Counted from the stretch's first letter, positions 19,070-28,976 are shown. The stretch: 64,000 nucleotides of DNA from CAVSWT01 sp963746735 (GCA_963746735.1 CAVVCO010000022.1:93292-157291), one strand, 5' to 3'. A program made the numbers and translations. The notes: generated by a model from the sequence alone, not told the origin.

Positions 19070-20416
19070 TTATTTAACTAGTAATGCTTTAACTGTTTTA
19101 ACATAACTTCCGCTAATAGTTCGAATTAGATACATTCCTGAAGGAAGATTCGAAGCATTCCAATTAAAATTATATGACCCTGGTTCTAATTCACCTTTAA
19201 ATAATATTTTTTATTTTTTGCCGGTTATATCGTAGATGGAAATCTCTAGTATAGTTTTTTTCAGTTGTTTCAAATCTAATATTTGTTTGAGGATTAAATG
19301 GATTTGGAAAAACACTTAATTTAAAATCTTTTACAACTTGAACATTTATTTCATTTAATACAGAAGTAATTGCTGTAGAGTCAAGGAAAAATGTATATGC
19401 CACTCCCCCTTTATTAAACCAGGACTTAGAGAGATCTGTTTTATCAAATTTATAGCCTTCCCCATCTTTCCTTGCCGGGTCATGGACAAGCGGATTGCCC
19501 TGTGAATCAAAACCGGCAAGCATCATTAAATGGCCGGTATATAAGTGGTTTACCAACGGACATAACAATTCTACCGCCTGCTCGTTAAAACATCATAAGC
19601 CTCGCTCCATGTCCTGTAACGTGAAACTTCTCCATTAAGATTATATTCAGCAGCATTTTGAACTGCTTTAGGCCAAATGCCAAACATTTTCCAGTAAGTA
19701 TCATAGTTATCTTTAGCAAACTGCAGTGGATCAACATCAATATTATAGCTTTTCAAAACCATTGATACAGATGTAGGAGAACAAATATCCCCTCCTATTC
19801 CAGGATCGAGTGCGTACTGATAATAATGCTCAGTAGGTAAATAAATAGCTGGAGGTTTGTCATTTACAATTGAAGTTATATTAGCATTGTCGGTAGTACT
19901 TTGATCACTCACAAAATAGCTAAGTTTCCAAATTGAAGGTGATAACTCGCTACTTTTAGTTCTTCTCATTTCCACTTTAAATTGCCATTTAGAGTAGTAT
20001 GAATTTAAAACAGTATAATCAACATCTATTTCTCCACCGCCGAAACTTACCAATCCATAAGATGAAAAAATGTTGTTTTTCCAATAACCAATAGTAAGCC
20101 ATGGTGACCAGCTATTTTTAAAATATCTCATAGAAACTTTAAAGCTGCTATTATCGTTCGGAACATGACCATTCCATGAAGCTAACCCGCGGTTAAAAGG
20201 ATATGCTGATGAATCTGGTTTGAAAATTACATAACCATCATTTACTCCATCAGAAAGTATTACACTTTTTCCATCTTTAGAAATTTCCATTCCACTTAAA
20301 CTTTCAACTCTAATCATTAAGCTGTCTTTTTGATAGGAATAATATTGATCCTGGTATGGCTGACTGAATGCAATAACAGAAGAAATGAAAATTATAAATA
20401 GTACTTGTTTAATCAT
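19070..20416 (-). CDS. Secreted C39-like cysteine-peptidase-fold protein with T9SS sorting domain, frame broken
   Basis: The reconstructed product is about 445 residues. A signal peptide is followed by a beta-rich domain (about 20-185), then a papain-like C39_2 domain with the likely catalytic Cys in 'GGDICSPTSVSMVLKSY', the His in 'GHLMMLAGFD' and an Asp in 'HDPARK'. The tail is a T9SS sorting domain ('FPNPFNPQTNIRFE', ending 'GSYVKTVKALLVK'). The frame is lost near 19580 (one base missing) and near 19258 (an extra A in a run of seven), and a TAA interrupts an A-rich stretch near 19210. Conserved sequence continues in every case, so the breaks may be assembly errors. The role is probably a secreted peptidase or processing enzyme of unknown target. 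Confidence 0.7.
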
Positions 20417-20703
20417 TTGTCCTCATTTTAAATATTATCCGTAAAACTTTCTTTTAATATTTATTACAAATGTAATCTAATGTATTACCAAAATAGATTC
20501 AATTAACATGTGAATTAAATATTATGATTAAATTTCTGAAAGAATAAAATTAAACTTATAATTATTTAGTTTAGTGAAATTTTTTGTTAGTTTGACTGTA
20601 TGATTGTTGCTAACAACAATTCACTTTTTATTTGTTTTTAAAATCACCTTCTTTAGAAACTTTAAAACTGATAAAAAAAATTTAATTACAAAATTTAATT
20701 TAT

Positions 20704-22437
20704 ATGAATAACGGGAAGTTCAGAAAATACTGGATCATTTCCGGCACACTCGCCTTTGTTATTTTATTTGCTTTTCTTGTCGTTGAAATTTATACCCGCA
20801 CAATTGAAGACGAAAAAAAAGATTACCAGTTTCAGCAGCTGGAGATGGCTAAAAACGCCGCCGCCGGCATCAGCTATTTTCTTAATCATATTTCTAACGA
20901 TATAAATTTTCTATCCTCAATACCTGAAATAAAAAAAATGGACAACAGCTCAGTTAAATTTCTAAATCAGTTTTTATATTCTTATGAATCGAAGATGATT
21001 AGTTCAATATTTATTTTTTATAAATCCGGGGAACTGCTGTGTTCTTCAGGCATTCAAGTTCCGGAGATAACAAATAAATATGAATTGGAAAACATATCAT
21101 CTGAAATTAAAAATGCAGGAACATATATAACTAAAGTTGTAAGAGATGAAAAAAAAGACAGCACTGCTGATGTTTATTTTGAAGTGATAATTCCGATTAC
21201 AAATGAAACGAATAAAAACCCGGAAGAAATAATTGGATACTTAGGATACTTAATAAATTTTAATCTGCTTGTAGATCAGTATATAAAACCTTTGAAATTA
21301 AGCAAGGAGGATTTTGCATGGATAATAGATTCGGACGGAAGATTAATTTATCATCCCAGCCATCATGAAATGCTTTTCCGCTCAATCAACAATACAACTA
21401 AAGATTGTTTTGAATGTCACATTTCATTTAAAGCTCAGAAAATTATGTTAAAGGCAAATAGCCCCGGCATTGGAGAATATAATGTTATAAATGACCAGCC
21501 TGCTAAAGTTATGGCTTATTATCCCGTTAAAATTCTTAACGAAAAATGGATACTGGTTATTTCAGCAGATGTAACAAAAGTGACTGAAAGCCTGCGCGGG
21601 AAATTTAGAATATTTTTTTTACTAGGCTTTGTTATCCTTGCGGTAATATTGTTTTTCAGTGTTCTTATTTATCTTGTAAATTTAAAAAGAGTGCGTGCTG
21701 AGGAAGCGAATAGAAATTTAGAGCAGGTTCAACTATATCAGGAACAATTAAACCAGGCTTCAAAGATGGCTTCAATCGGAGAACTAGTTGATTCTGTTGC
21801 ACACGAAATTAATACTCCTACCGGAATAATTTCTGCACATATTGATGGATTGATGCTCAAAGAAAATTATGAAGGTGAGGTTGGCAATGTATTGAACATA
21901 ATTAAACGTCAGACTTTGAGAATAAGCGACTACACAAAAAGCCTTTTGAATTATTCCCAAAGAATGCCGTTTAAACCGGAAGCAATTAATATTAAAGATT
22001 TAACAGAGGAATGTTTGTATTTGCTCGGTCACCGTTTTAAAGCCAAGCAAATAAGTATTATAAAAAATTACGATAGGTCAATTCCTTTAATTAATGCCGA
22101 TCAGCGGCAGCTTGAACAAGTATTAATTAATATTTTAAATAATGCCGTTGATGCTGTAAAAATACGCGGAGAGATTTCAGTTACAATCCACCCGGCAAAT
22201 AATAAAATTGAAGGAATTGAAATAGAAATTAAAGATAACGGGATTGGAATAGCCAAAGAAAATGTTGATAAAGTATTTACCCCTTTCTTCAGCACAAAGT
22301 TAAAATCAAATGGTACCGGGCTGGGATTGTCTATTGCAAAAGCAATTATTGCAAGACACAAAGGGAATATTTCTCTTAAATCAAGCGAAGGAAAAGGCGC
22401 GGCATTTATAATTTTTCTTCCATTAAAGCCGGAGTAA
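20704..22437 (+). CDS. Membrane sensor histidine kinase with a periplasmic CxxCH haem motif
   Basis: 577 residues. TM helices lie at about 8-28 and 300-322 and bracket a Cache-type sensor domain. The second half of this domain has 'WIIDSDGRLIYHPSHHEM' and, at C235-F-E-C238-H239, a c-type haem attachment motif. After the second helix come a short coiled coil and the kinase core: the H-box with His367 ('SVAHEINTPTGII'), the N-box 'NILNNAVDAVK', G1 'DNGIGI' and G2 'GTGLGLSIAKAI'. It is an orthodox HisKA/HATPase_c enzyme. The haem motif suggests direct sensing of redox state or a small gas. It is paired six bases upstream of an NtrC-type regulator and is likely cotranscribed and cognate with it. 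Confidence 0.9.
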   Translation: MNNGKFRKYWIISGTLAFVILFAFLVVEIYTRTIEDEKKDYQFQQLEMAKNAAAGISYFLNHISNDINFLSSIPEIKKMDNSSVKFLNQFLYSYESKMISSIFIFYKSGELLCSSGIQVPEITNKYELENISSEIKNAGTYITKVVRDEKKDSTADVYFEVIIPITNETNKNPEEIIGYLGYLINFNLLVDQYIKPLKLSKEDFAWIIDSDGRLIYHPSHHEMLFRSINNTTKDCFECHISFKAQKIMLKANSPGIGEYNVINDQPAKVMAYYPVKILNEKWILVISADVTKVTESLRGKFRIFFLLGFVILAVILFFSVLIYLVNLKRVRAEEANRNLEQVQLYQEQLNQASKMASIGELVDSVAHEINTPTGIISAHIDGLMLKENYEGEVGNVLNIIKRQTLRISDYTKSLLNYSQRMPFKPEAINIKDLTEECLYLLGHRFKAKQISIIKNYDRSIPLINADQRQLEQVLINILNNAVDAVKIRGEISVTIHPANNKIEGIEIEIKDNGIGIAKENVDKVFTPFFSTKLKSNGTGLGLSIAKAIIARHKGNISLKSSEGKGAAFIIFLPLKPE

Positions 22438-22443
22438 AAATAG

Positions 22444-23850
22444 ATGGAGACAAAAATTAATTCAGCCAAGATTCTTGTTATTGATGATGAACCGGATATG
22501 CTAAGTGGTTTTACAAGCATATTATCTGCCCTTGGTTTTCAGTCTGTTCCGGTTTCGGATGGTTACACAGCAATTGAATATTTTAAGAAAGAAGAATTCG
22601 ATTTAATCTTTTGCGATTTGCTAATGCCAGGTATTGATGGAAATGAAATCATTAAAGAAGCATCTAAAGCTGCTCCCAAAACTCCGGTTATAATATTTAC
22701 TGCTTACGGTACAATCGAAAGAGCAGTAAATGCAATGAGAGCCGGTGCTTTTGATTTTCTTGAAAAGCCTGTTGATACAGAAAAATTAAAAATTGTAATT
22801 GAAAAAGGACTAAGACAGAGGCAGCTGTTTAAGGAAAGAGAAAATCTTTTGAAGCAGCTGGATGATAAATTTAAGTTTGATAATATCATTGGCAATAGTG
22901 ATGAAATAAAAAATATATTTGAAATAATAGAAACAGTTTCAAACTCCGATGCAAACATTTTAATTACAGGCGAAAGCGGCACAGGAAAAGAATTAATCGC
23001 TAGAAGCATCCATGCACACAGCAATAGAAAAACAAATCCTTTTGTCCCGGTAAACTGCAGCGCCCTGCCCGAACACATTTTTGAAGCAGAATTATTCGGT
23101 TATGAAAAAGGTGCATTTACTGACGCGGCTAAAAGAAAAATCGGGCTTCTTGAATATGCTAATAACGGAACTTTCTTTCTTGATGAAGTGTGTGAAATGA
23201 ATTCCAGCTTGCAGGCTAAGCTTTTACGCGTACTTCAAGATCATCAATTGCGAAGGCTAGGCGGCAACGAATTAATTCATTCTGATTTCCGGATAATCTC
23301 TGCTACTAACCGTGAAATTAAAACTATGCTTGAAGAAAACAAGCTGCGAGAAGATTTTTATTACAGGTTAAATGTAATACATATTCACATCCCTCCTTTA
23401 AGAGAAAGAAAAGACGATATTATTCTAATTGCTGAGCATTTTTTGAATAAAGGTTCTGAAAAAGCCGGTAAAAATATTTCCGGGTTTTCTGAAGACGTAA
23501 AAGAAATATTTGAATCTTATAATTGGCCTGGGAATATTCGTGAACTTGAAAATGTGATTGAACGTGCCGTTGTTTTGACAAAGAATAATTTTATAAGTGC
23601 AAATGAATTGCCTGAAAGCTTAAGGCAAGGTTATAAAGGAAAAACAGTTGCTGTTGAATCAGAAAATACTCTGGCGGAAGTTAAACATAAAATAATTTCC
23701 AACATTGAAAGAAGATATTTATTATCTCTGCTTGAAAAATATAAAGGCAATGTAACAAAAGTCTCCGAAGAAGCCGGAATGACCAGGAGAAATATTCATA
23801 GGCTTCTTAAAAATTATGAACTTGACCCGGAAAAGTTTAGGCATGAATAA
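22444..23850 (+). CDS. NtrC-family sigma54-dependent response regulator
   Basis: 468 residues. The receiver domain (about 10-122) has the phospho-acceptor D58 in 'LIFCDLLMPGIDG'. The AAA+ domain (about 150-380) has Walker A 'GESGTGKE', the sigma54-contact loop written 'GAFTDA' (a known variant of GAFTGA), Walker B 'GTFFLDEV' and the arginine-finger region 'REDFYYRLNVI'. The C-terminal Fis-type helix-turn-helix is 'GNVTKVSEEAGMTRRNIHRLLKNY'. It activates transcription from sigma54 promoters when phosphorylated by the adjacent kinase. No clear -24/-12 site (TGGCAC-N5-TTGC) was found upstream of the neighbouring cupredoxin gene or of the kinase gene, so the targets may be elsewhere. Confidence 0.93.
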   Translation: METKINSAKILVIDDEPDMLSGFTSILSALGFQSVPVSDGYTAIEYFKKEEFDLIFCDLLMPGIDGNEIIKEASKAAPKTPVIIFTAYGTIERAVNAMRAGAFDFLEKPVDTEKLKIVIEKGLRQRQLFKERENLLKQLDDKFKFDNIIGNSDEIKNIFEIIETVSNSDANILITGESGTGKELIARSIHAHSNRKTNPFVPVNCSALPEHIFEAELFGYEKGAFTDAAKRKIGLLEYANNGTFFLDEVCEMNSSLQAKLLRVLQDHQLRRLGGNELIHSDFRIISATNREIKTMLEENKLREDFYYRLNVIHIHIPPLRERKDDIILIAEHFLNKGSEKAGKNISGFSEDVKEIFESYNWPGNIRELENVIERAVVLTKNNFISANELPESLRQGYKGKTVAVESENTLAEVKHKIISNIERRYLLSLLEKYKGNVTKVSEEAGMTRRNIHRLLKNYELDPEKFRHE

Positions 23851-23998
23851 ATTAATTTTAATTAAACAAAAATTAATGGTAATTGTAACGATGTTTCTTA
23901 ATAACTTTTAATTAAATACATTCCGAAAAATGAATTGTAAATAGTTTTTGAATATGATCAGTCACGATAAATAAATATAAACATTCTGGAGAACCTAA

Positions 23999-24631
23999 AT
24001 GAAAAACTCAATTATTTTTTTGGTATTAGTGCTTGTCTGCTCAACTGTTGGTTATTCAACAACACACATTATTGGCAATTCAGGTTTCACATTTACACCC
24101 GCCGATCTAACTATCAACCTTGGTGATACTGTTAATTTTGTAGTTGCATCAATTCATCAGCCGAGAGAAGTTGATAAAGCAACCTGGGACGCGAATGGAA
24201 CAACATCAAACGGCGGATTTGACCTTCCGCTTGGAGGCGGTATTGTAGTGCTTACTCAAACAGGGACACACTATTACGTTTGTGTACCCCACGCTTCACT
24301 TGGAATGAAGGGCACAATTACAGTAAACGCAGTAACTGGTGTGAAGGACATAAGCCAAACAATCCCAGAAACTTTTAATTTGATGCAAAACTATCCCAAT
24401 CCATTCAATCCGTCGACAACTATTTCATTTAGTCTTCCATCAAAGTCTTTTGTATCGTTGAAAGTGTATGATGTGATAGGAAATGAAGTAGCAACAATTG
24501 TCAATCAAGAGTTATCTGCCGGAAATTATACTAAGCAATGGAATGCAGAAAATATGTCAAGTGGAGTATATTACTATCAGTTGAAGGCTGGTACTTTTTC
24601 TGAAACAAAGAAACTTGTTTTGCTGCGTTGA
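23999..24631 (+). CDS. Secreted plastocyanin-like cupredoxin with T9SS sorting domain
   Basis: 210 residues. The signal peptide covers about 1-20. The cupredoxin domain (about 21-112) carries a full type-1 copper set: His53 ('ASIHQPREV'), Cys95, His98 and Met103 ('YYVCVPHASLGMKG', C-x2-H-x4-M). The T9SS type A domain follows immediately ('LMQNYPNPFNPSTTISFSLP' to the end). A blue-copper electron carrier sent to the cell surface by T9SS is unusual, since plastocyanins are normally periplasmic. It lies 148 bases after the haem-motif kinase/NtrC pair, so a link to redox sensing is possible but not proven. A GGAG ribosome-binding site precedes the start. Confidence 0.88.
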   Translation: MKNSIIFLVLVLVCSTVGYSTTHIIGNSGFTFTPADLTINLGDTVNFVVASIHQPREVDKATWDANGTTSNGGFDLPLGGGIVVLTQTGTHYYVCVPHASLGMKGTITVNAVTGVKDISQTIPETFNLMQNYPNPFNPSTTISFSLPSKSFVSLKVYDVIGNEVATIVNQELSAGNYTKQWNAENMSSGVYYYQLKAGTFSETKKLVLLR

Positions 24632-24983
24632 GATAATTGCAATTAATTTACTGTTCAAGCTTATTCCGATTACGCATTTAGTTTTTAGAGCAAACGGCTT
24701 GTAATTTTTTTCGAAAAATTTGCTGCTTTAAGTTAAGACCTGCAATTGCATTTGCAAAAATGCCTTTACACTATATGATGTTCATCAGATTGTAATTGAC
24801 TTAAATAGCACAAATTAATGGATGGTCCAATGCGAGCGCAAAGTAAATTTAAAATATGATTGATACTTAATATTTATTATAGTAGATTAATTCCAACACA
24901 TTCCTGAAATACATTTCCCGCTGTTCCTGACCACTTATTAGAAATATTTTTTATCTGATTAAAAAACTTTATATAAGGTTTTT
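24632..24983. other. Intergenic stretch without recognisable features
   Basis: 352 bases between the cupredoxin and the glycosylase-like gene. I see no gene, strong hairpin or repeat. The last 25 bases hold the ribosome-binding region (ATAAGG) of the next gene. Confidence 0.5.
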
Positions 24984-25766
24984 ATGAAAACAAATATAGA
25001 ATTCGATAAAGGCCCAACAAAAGCAATCGCAAAAATTTTTGCTGCTGCTCCGGATTACTCAAACCATAAAGAAAGCTTCTGGTATGATTGGGGCCCAATC
25101 TTTTACCGCGGGCGATTGGATAAAAGTGCAAAAGTTTTGTGTGTTGCTTCTGATCCAGGCCCAACAGAGAGAATTGGCTGCAGAGCATTGATTGGAAATG
25201 CCGGACAAAGAGTTCAAGGTTTTTTAGCTAAGCTGGGAATAACTGAATCCTATTTGTGCCTAAATGCTTTTGTATATGCTTTATATCCAAGTCAATTAGG
25301 TAAAGCAAAAAAAATTATCGAAGAACCTTTGCAAACAAAATGGAGAAACAAATTATTTAAAAAAGTAACAGGTAATAAGCTTCAAGCTATTATTGCATTT
25401 GGGATAAATGCTGAAGAAGCAATTAATCTTTGGCCTGAAAAAGGAAATATTCCTGTATTCAACACTTATCATCCAAGCTATCATGATCCGGTTAAGCTTA
25501 TCAATGCCTGGCGGGATTTGATAACCAAGTTAAAGGGTGTTGTAACTCCTGATCCAGACGGAAATATAAATTTACCTAATTACGGTGCAAAATTTTCAGA
25601 AGATGATTATGCTCCAATACCTAAAAGAGATTTGCCTTTTGGATTTCCGGAATGGTTTGGTGATGACAAATGGGGAAGAACAGGAAAACCGAAGCACAAT
25701 AATTGTGTTGCCAGGCCTAACCCGGATGACAGGCACACTTTAATTTGGATTGCACCGCAAACTTAA
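24984..25766 (+). CDS. Uracil-DNA glycosylase superfamily protein
   Basis: 260 residues. The core (about 45-185) shows UDG-superfamily features: a motif-1-like loop 'VLCVASDPGPTERIGCRAL', then 'YLCLNAFVYALYP', 'AIIAFGINAEEAI' and the terminal 'TYHPSYHDP' corresponding to the HPS-type motif. The superfamily removes damaged or deaminated bases from DNA; some members act on other nucleic acids. The C-terminal 70 residues, including 'RDLPFGFPEWFGDDKWGRTGKPKHNNCVARPNP', are not typical of UDG and may be a separate small module. It is followed after 24 bases by an amidohydrolase gene, a pairing that suggests joint action on a base or nucleoside. Exact specificity is unknown, and it is too divergent to be assigned to families 1-6 by eye. 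Confidence 0.75.
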   Translation: MKTNIEFDKGPTKAIAKIFAAAPDYSNHKESFWYDWGPIFYRGRLDKSAKVLCVASDPGPTERIGCRALIGNAGQRVQGFLAKLGITESYLCLNAFVYALYPSQLGKAKKIIEEPLQTKWRNKLFKKVTGNKLQAIIAFGINAEEAINLWPEKGNIPVFNTYHPSYHDPVKLINAWRDLITKLKGVVTPDPDGNINLPNYGAKFSEDDYAPIPKRDLPFGFPEWFGDDKWGRTGKPKHNNCVARPNPDDRHTLIWIAPQT

Positions 25767-25790
25767 TGAAAAAATAAACAGAGATACTTT

Positions 25791-27419
25791 ATGGCAAAAA
25801 AACCTATTGACGCTTTATCAGGACCAAAATATATTCTCAATGGCAAAATCGTTACAATGGATGAGAATTATTCCGTTATAAATAGCGGAAACATTTTTAT
25901 AGAAAACGGTGAGATAAAATATGTCCAAAGTAAAAAAGAAACTTTTCCGGATGATTTTAAAAATGCTCCAATAATTAAAACGGGTGGAACAGTATATCCC
26001 GGTTTAATAGAACTGCACAATCATTTAAGTTATAATATTTTGCCTTTATGGAATGTCCCAAAAACTTTTACTAACCGTAATCAATGGGGAGGAATTCCGG
26101 AATACAGAAAATTAATAAGCGGGCCGATGCAGGTTATGGGAAAAACTCCCGGTTACGTTCAAGCCATTGTAAGATATGTTGAAGCAAAATGCCTTCTCGG
26201 CGGAACCACAACTTCACAAGGAATTGCATTGTACAGCAATAATGGAATTCAAAAATATTATAGAGGAATTGTAAGAAATGTAGAACAGACCGATGAACCA
26301 GATTTGCCTGAAGCTCTTTCCAAAATTTCAGATGTTGAAGCTAGTGATGCAGATAAATTTTTAAGCAGGCTTCAAAAAACCAGCTGCTTGCTTCTTCATT
26401 TAAGTGAAGGTTTGGATACAAAAGCACATCAACATTTTGAAGCATTGAAATTGAAAGACGGAAGCTGGGCTTTGTGGAATTCCCTTGCCGGGATACATTC
26501 TGCGGCACTTACAAAAGAAGATTTTGAAATATTAAATAATTTTGGTGTATCAATAGTTTGGTCACCGTTAAGTAATTTACTTCTCTACGGAGGAACAGCA
26601 AAAATAAAAGATGCAAAGAATAGCGGTGTTTTAATTGGCCTTGGTTCAGATTGGTCTCCTTCCGGCAGTAAAAGCGTTTTTCATGAATTAAAAATCGCCA
26701 GGTTATTTTCAAAAAATAATGGAGACATTTTTTCTGATAGAGAATTGTTAGAACTAGTAACGATTAATGCAGCAAAAATCTTAAAGTGGGATAACGTAAT
26801 TGGAAATATTAAACCAGGAAAAAGAGCTGATCTATTAGTTCTAAAAGGAGTAAGAGGCGATCCATATGCAAGATTGTTAACCAGTTCAGAAAAAGCTATT
26901 AGCTTGGTTGTAATTAATGGCGTTCCAAGATATGGTTATGTTAACCTGATGAAAAATTTTGGGAATGGCTCAGAGAATTGGAAACTTGGACGAGCCAAAA
27001 GAATTTTAAATTTAAATCAAGAAACTCAAGATCCGGCAGTTGGCTCAATTTCACTAAAAAATGCAAAAGACCTTTTAAGCAATGGACTTAAAAATTTAAC
27101 TGCTCTTTCGAAGGATTTGGAAAAACCGGTTGCCCCTTTAATGAGTATTGCAGGCCCGCAGATGACAAACTGGTTTTTAGTTTTGGATCATACAGAATTG
27201 CCTGGAGAAGCAATGAGGCCTCATTTACCTTTAAACAATAATCAGCCGACTGCTGCTTTTATTGCGCCAGCCGCTGCAAAACCTCTTTCTGAAATTATAG
27301 AACCAATTGAATTGGATCCATTAACAGTTGCTGATGATAAAAACTTTTTCAGCAATATTAAAAACCAGTTAAATCTTCCTGACTATATCAAAAATGATCT
27401 TCAGAAATTATATAAGTAA
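25791..27419 (+). CDS. Amidohydrolase-superfamily metal-dependent deaminase/hydrolase
   Basis: 542 residues. A small N-terminal beta-sandwich part ('ILNGKIVTMDENYSVINSGNIFIENG') leads into the TIM barrel with the metal-binding H-x-H in 'GLIELHNHLSYNI', further ligands in 'LLHLSEG' and 'AGIHSAAL', and the catalytic Asp in 'GLGSDWSPSGSK'. The end of the barrel has 'INAAKILKWDNVIGNIKPGKRADLLVLKG', typical of the TRZ/ATZ-cytosine deaminase group. About 130 extra residues follow the barrel, with no recognised domain. It begins 24 bases after the UDG-like gene and is almost certainly cotranscribed with it. A plausible reading is that the first enzyme frees a modified base and the second deaminates or hydrolyses it, but this is inference. 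Confidence 0.82.
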   Translation: MAKKPIDALSGPKYILNGKIVTMDENYSVINSGNIFIENGEIKYVQSKKETFPDDFKNAPIIKTGGTVYPGLIELHNHLSYNILPLWNVPKTFTNRNQWGGIPEYRKLISGPMQVMGKTPGYVQAIVRYVEAKCLLGGTTTSQGIALYSNNGIQKYYRGIVRNVEQTDEPDLPEALSKISDVEASDADKFLSRLQKTSCLLLHLSEGLDTKAHQHFEALKLKDGSWALWNSLAGIHSAALTKEDFEILNNFGVSIVWSPLSNLLLYGGTAKIKDAKNSGVLIGLGSDWSPSGSKSVFHELKIARLFSKNNGDIFSDRELLELVTINAAKILKWDNVIGNIKPGKRADLLVLKGVRGDPYARLLTSSEKAISLVVINGVPRYGYVNLMKNFGNGSENWKLGRAKRILNLNQETQDPAVGSISLKNAKDLLSNGLKNLTALSKDLEKPVAPLMSIAGPQMTNWFLVLDHTELPGEAMRPHLPLNNNQPTAAFIAPAAAKPLSEIIEPIELDPLTVADDKNFFSNIKNQLNLPDYIKNDLQKLYK

Positions 27420-27597
27420 CGTAAAATGACTTTGAGTTATTGGTGATTTAATGTAATGTGACTAAAAGTTAACACCTCAATTTATCTAGAAAATTGTGAA
27501 AGAAATAAAAAATATTTGCTGTCTCAATTGATCTATCAAAGGAAGACAGTTTTTTCTAAACAGTTTTAATTTTCACCTCCTCTCTAAAAATAGTAAT

Positions 27598-27620
27598 TCT
27601 GCTTGCAGTAGGCAGGCAGA
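27598..27620. repeat. Short palindromic CCTGCC/GGCAGG-type element
   Basis: TCTGC and GCAGA flank a GTAGGCAGG core in the 252-base gap after the amidohydrolase. It resembles the core of the larger palindromic element at 33192-33245, suggesting a dispersed family. Confidence 0.35.
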
Positions 27621-27671
27621 TGGTTTTTTATAAAACTTTTATTACATTTTCCCCGAAAAAATAAAAACAGT

Positions 27672-28523
27672 ATGGAAATTAAGCTAAACGAACTTGAACT
27701 AGTTGCACAAGGTGGACAATCAAAGATATATAGTCTTGATAAGTCATCTATATTAAGAGTGCCGCAAAGAGAAATCGATTTTGCTCAAATTAAATATGAA
27801 TTTGAAGTCTATAAATTGATGCAGGATAAGATTTCAGTACCACAGGTAAGCAGTATTATAGAAATTGATAATAAGCCTTGTTTAATTATGGAAAAAGTCA
27901 TCGGCAATGATCTTGTGTCCATACTTAAAAAGAATCCCCTATCAATATTGAAACTACCTAAACAACTAGCTCATCTTCATAAATATATTTTTAATGTAAA
28001 AATAAATGAAAAACTTTTGACAAATCATGCAAAGGCAAAATATTGCATAACCAAATCTCCTCTACTTAGTTCTAAACTAAAAGAAACATTACTTGATATT
28101 TTAAGTACTTTAGAAACTGGTGAAGCACTTTGTCATGGTGATTTTCATCCCGGAAATATTATCATGTCAAATGGAAAAGAATATATAATTGATTGGTCTT
28201 CTGCAAGTTACGGGTCACCTAATTTCGATATAGCGCATACATATTTATTAATGATTAATACGCCAAAATTGGACAATGTAAGTGATTTAGAATATAAAAT
28301 ACAAAAAATGATTACGAGATATATTGGTGTGAGATACTTAAAAAAAATATGCAGGATTCAAAATTTAAAACCGATAATATTATGGAAATATTTCCTAATC
28401 AAAGCTGCAGAAAGAACTTTCTATGGCCTTGAAAGTGAAAAGAACATTCTACTTAACTTCCTAAATGAAAACATTCATAAAGAACAATTTGATATTAAAA
28501 GTTTAAAGAGACTTGCTAAATAG
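27672..28523 (+). CDS. Aminoglycoside/choline-kinase-like phosphotransferase
   Basis: 283 residues of the APH-type small-molecule kinase fold. An N-lobe with 'LVAQGGQSKIYSLDKSSILRVP' is followed by a hinge region and the catalytic 'LCHGDFHPGNII' (Asp as base), then the metal-binding 'IIDWSSASYGSPNFDIAHTY' that replaces DFG. These enzymes phosphorylate hydroxyl groups on antibiotics, sugars or choline. Its low GC is similar to the surroundings. The amino-acid sequence after the stop continues in the same frame (see next entry). The substrate is not predictable. Confidence 0.8.
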   Translation: MEIKLNELELVAQGGQSKIYSLDKSSILRVPQREIDFAQIKYEFEVYKLMQDKISVPQVSSIIEIDNKPCLIMEKVIGNDLVSILKKNPLSILKLPKQLAHLHKYIFNVKINEKLLTNHAKAKYCITKSPLLSSKLKETLLDILSTLETGEALCHGDFHPGNIIMSNGKEYIIDWSSASYGSPNFDIAHTYLLMINTPKLDNVSDLEYKIQKMITRYIGVRYLKKICRIQNLKPIILWKYFLIKAAERTFYGLESEKNILLNFLNENIHKEQFDIKSLKRLAK

Positions 28524-28841
28524 TCCGCTCAAAACATCCAACGTTTTATTGTTTGGCAGTGGAAATGGTTAAACAACTCCAACCCGGAAGAAGCTGCATG
28601 GGATGAGAAACTGACCGAGAAGGAAAAGTTAGATGCAATCGCCTATCGCTCACAAAAAATAGGTGATCAGATTTATGTAGTGAATTGGTATCACGAACTT
28701 TCCGGGACTTACGTTACAATAATCCTTAACTTCAGAGAAAAACTTATGTGCGGCTCTGCAATTTTGGGTGCTAAAGTAGAAAGTACATATACTATATTTG
28801 ATAAAAGTATTATTGAAGATTATAATCTTACTCTAAAATAA
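28524..28841 (+). pseudogene. In-frame open continuation after the kinase stop, possible gene remnant
   Basis: Directly after the kinase TAG, the same frame stays open for 105 codons to a TAA. No ATG or GTG lies near its beginning. The composition looks protein-like ('NSNPEEAAWDEKLTEKEKLDAIAYRSQKIG', 'YVVNWYHELSGTYVTIIL'). The base composition is less AT-rich than in the kinase gene. It is more likely the remnant of a different gene than a read-through extension. No family is recognised. Confidence 0.35.
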
Positions 28842-28857
28842 TTTTTCCGGTGTTAAC

Positions 28858-28976
28858 AATTAATCGTACTTATACCGATGTATTCTAAAAACTATTTACT
28901 ATATTCATTTCGATTTAATTTGATTGAAACCGCACCGCATAATCATACTTAGATTAGATGAATAAGGGAAGCAAAC
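28858..28976 (+). repeat. Dispersed intergenic repeat, copy 1 of 3
   Basis: A unit of about 120 bp, beginning AATTAATCGTANTTATACCG and ending GATGAATAAGGGAAGCAAA. It shares near-identical start and end blocks with the copy at 32054 and the second half with the copy at 30525, all in the same orientation. It lies 212 bases before the amino-acid permease gene. The rest of the gap 28842-29188 shows nothing else. Confidence 0.75.

Noticed and set aside
23851..23998. Sigma54 promoter upstream of the cupredoxin
   Set aside because: No GG-N10-GC pair with the expected TGGCAC/TTGC context was found.
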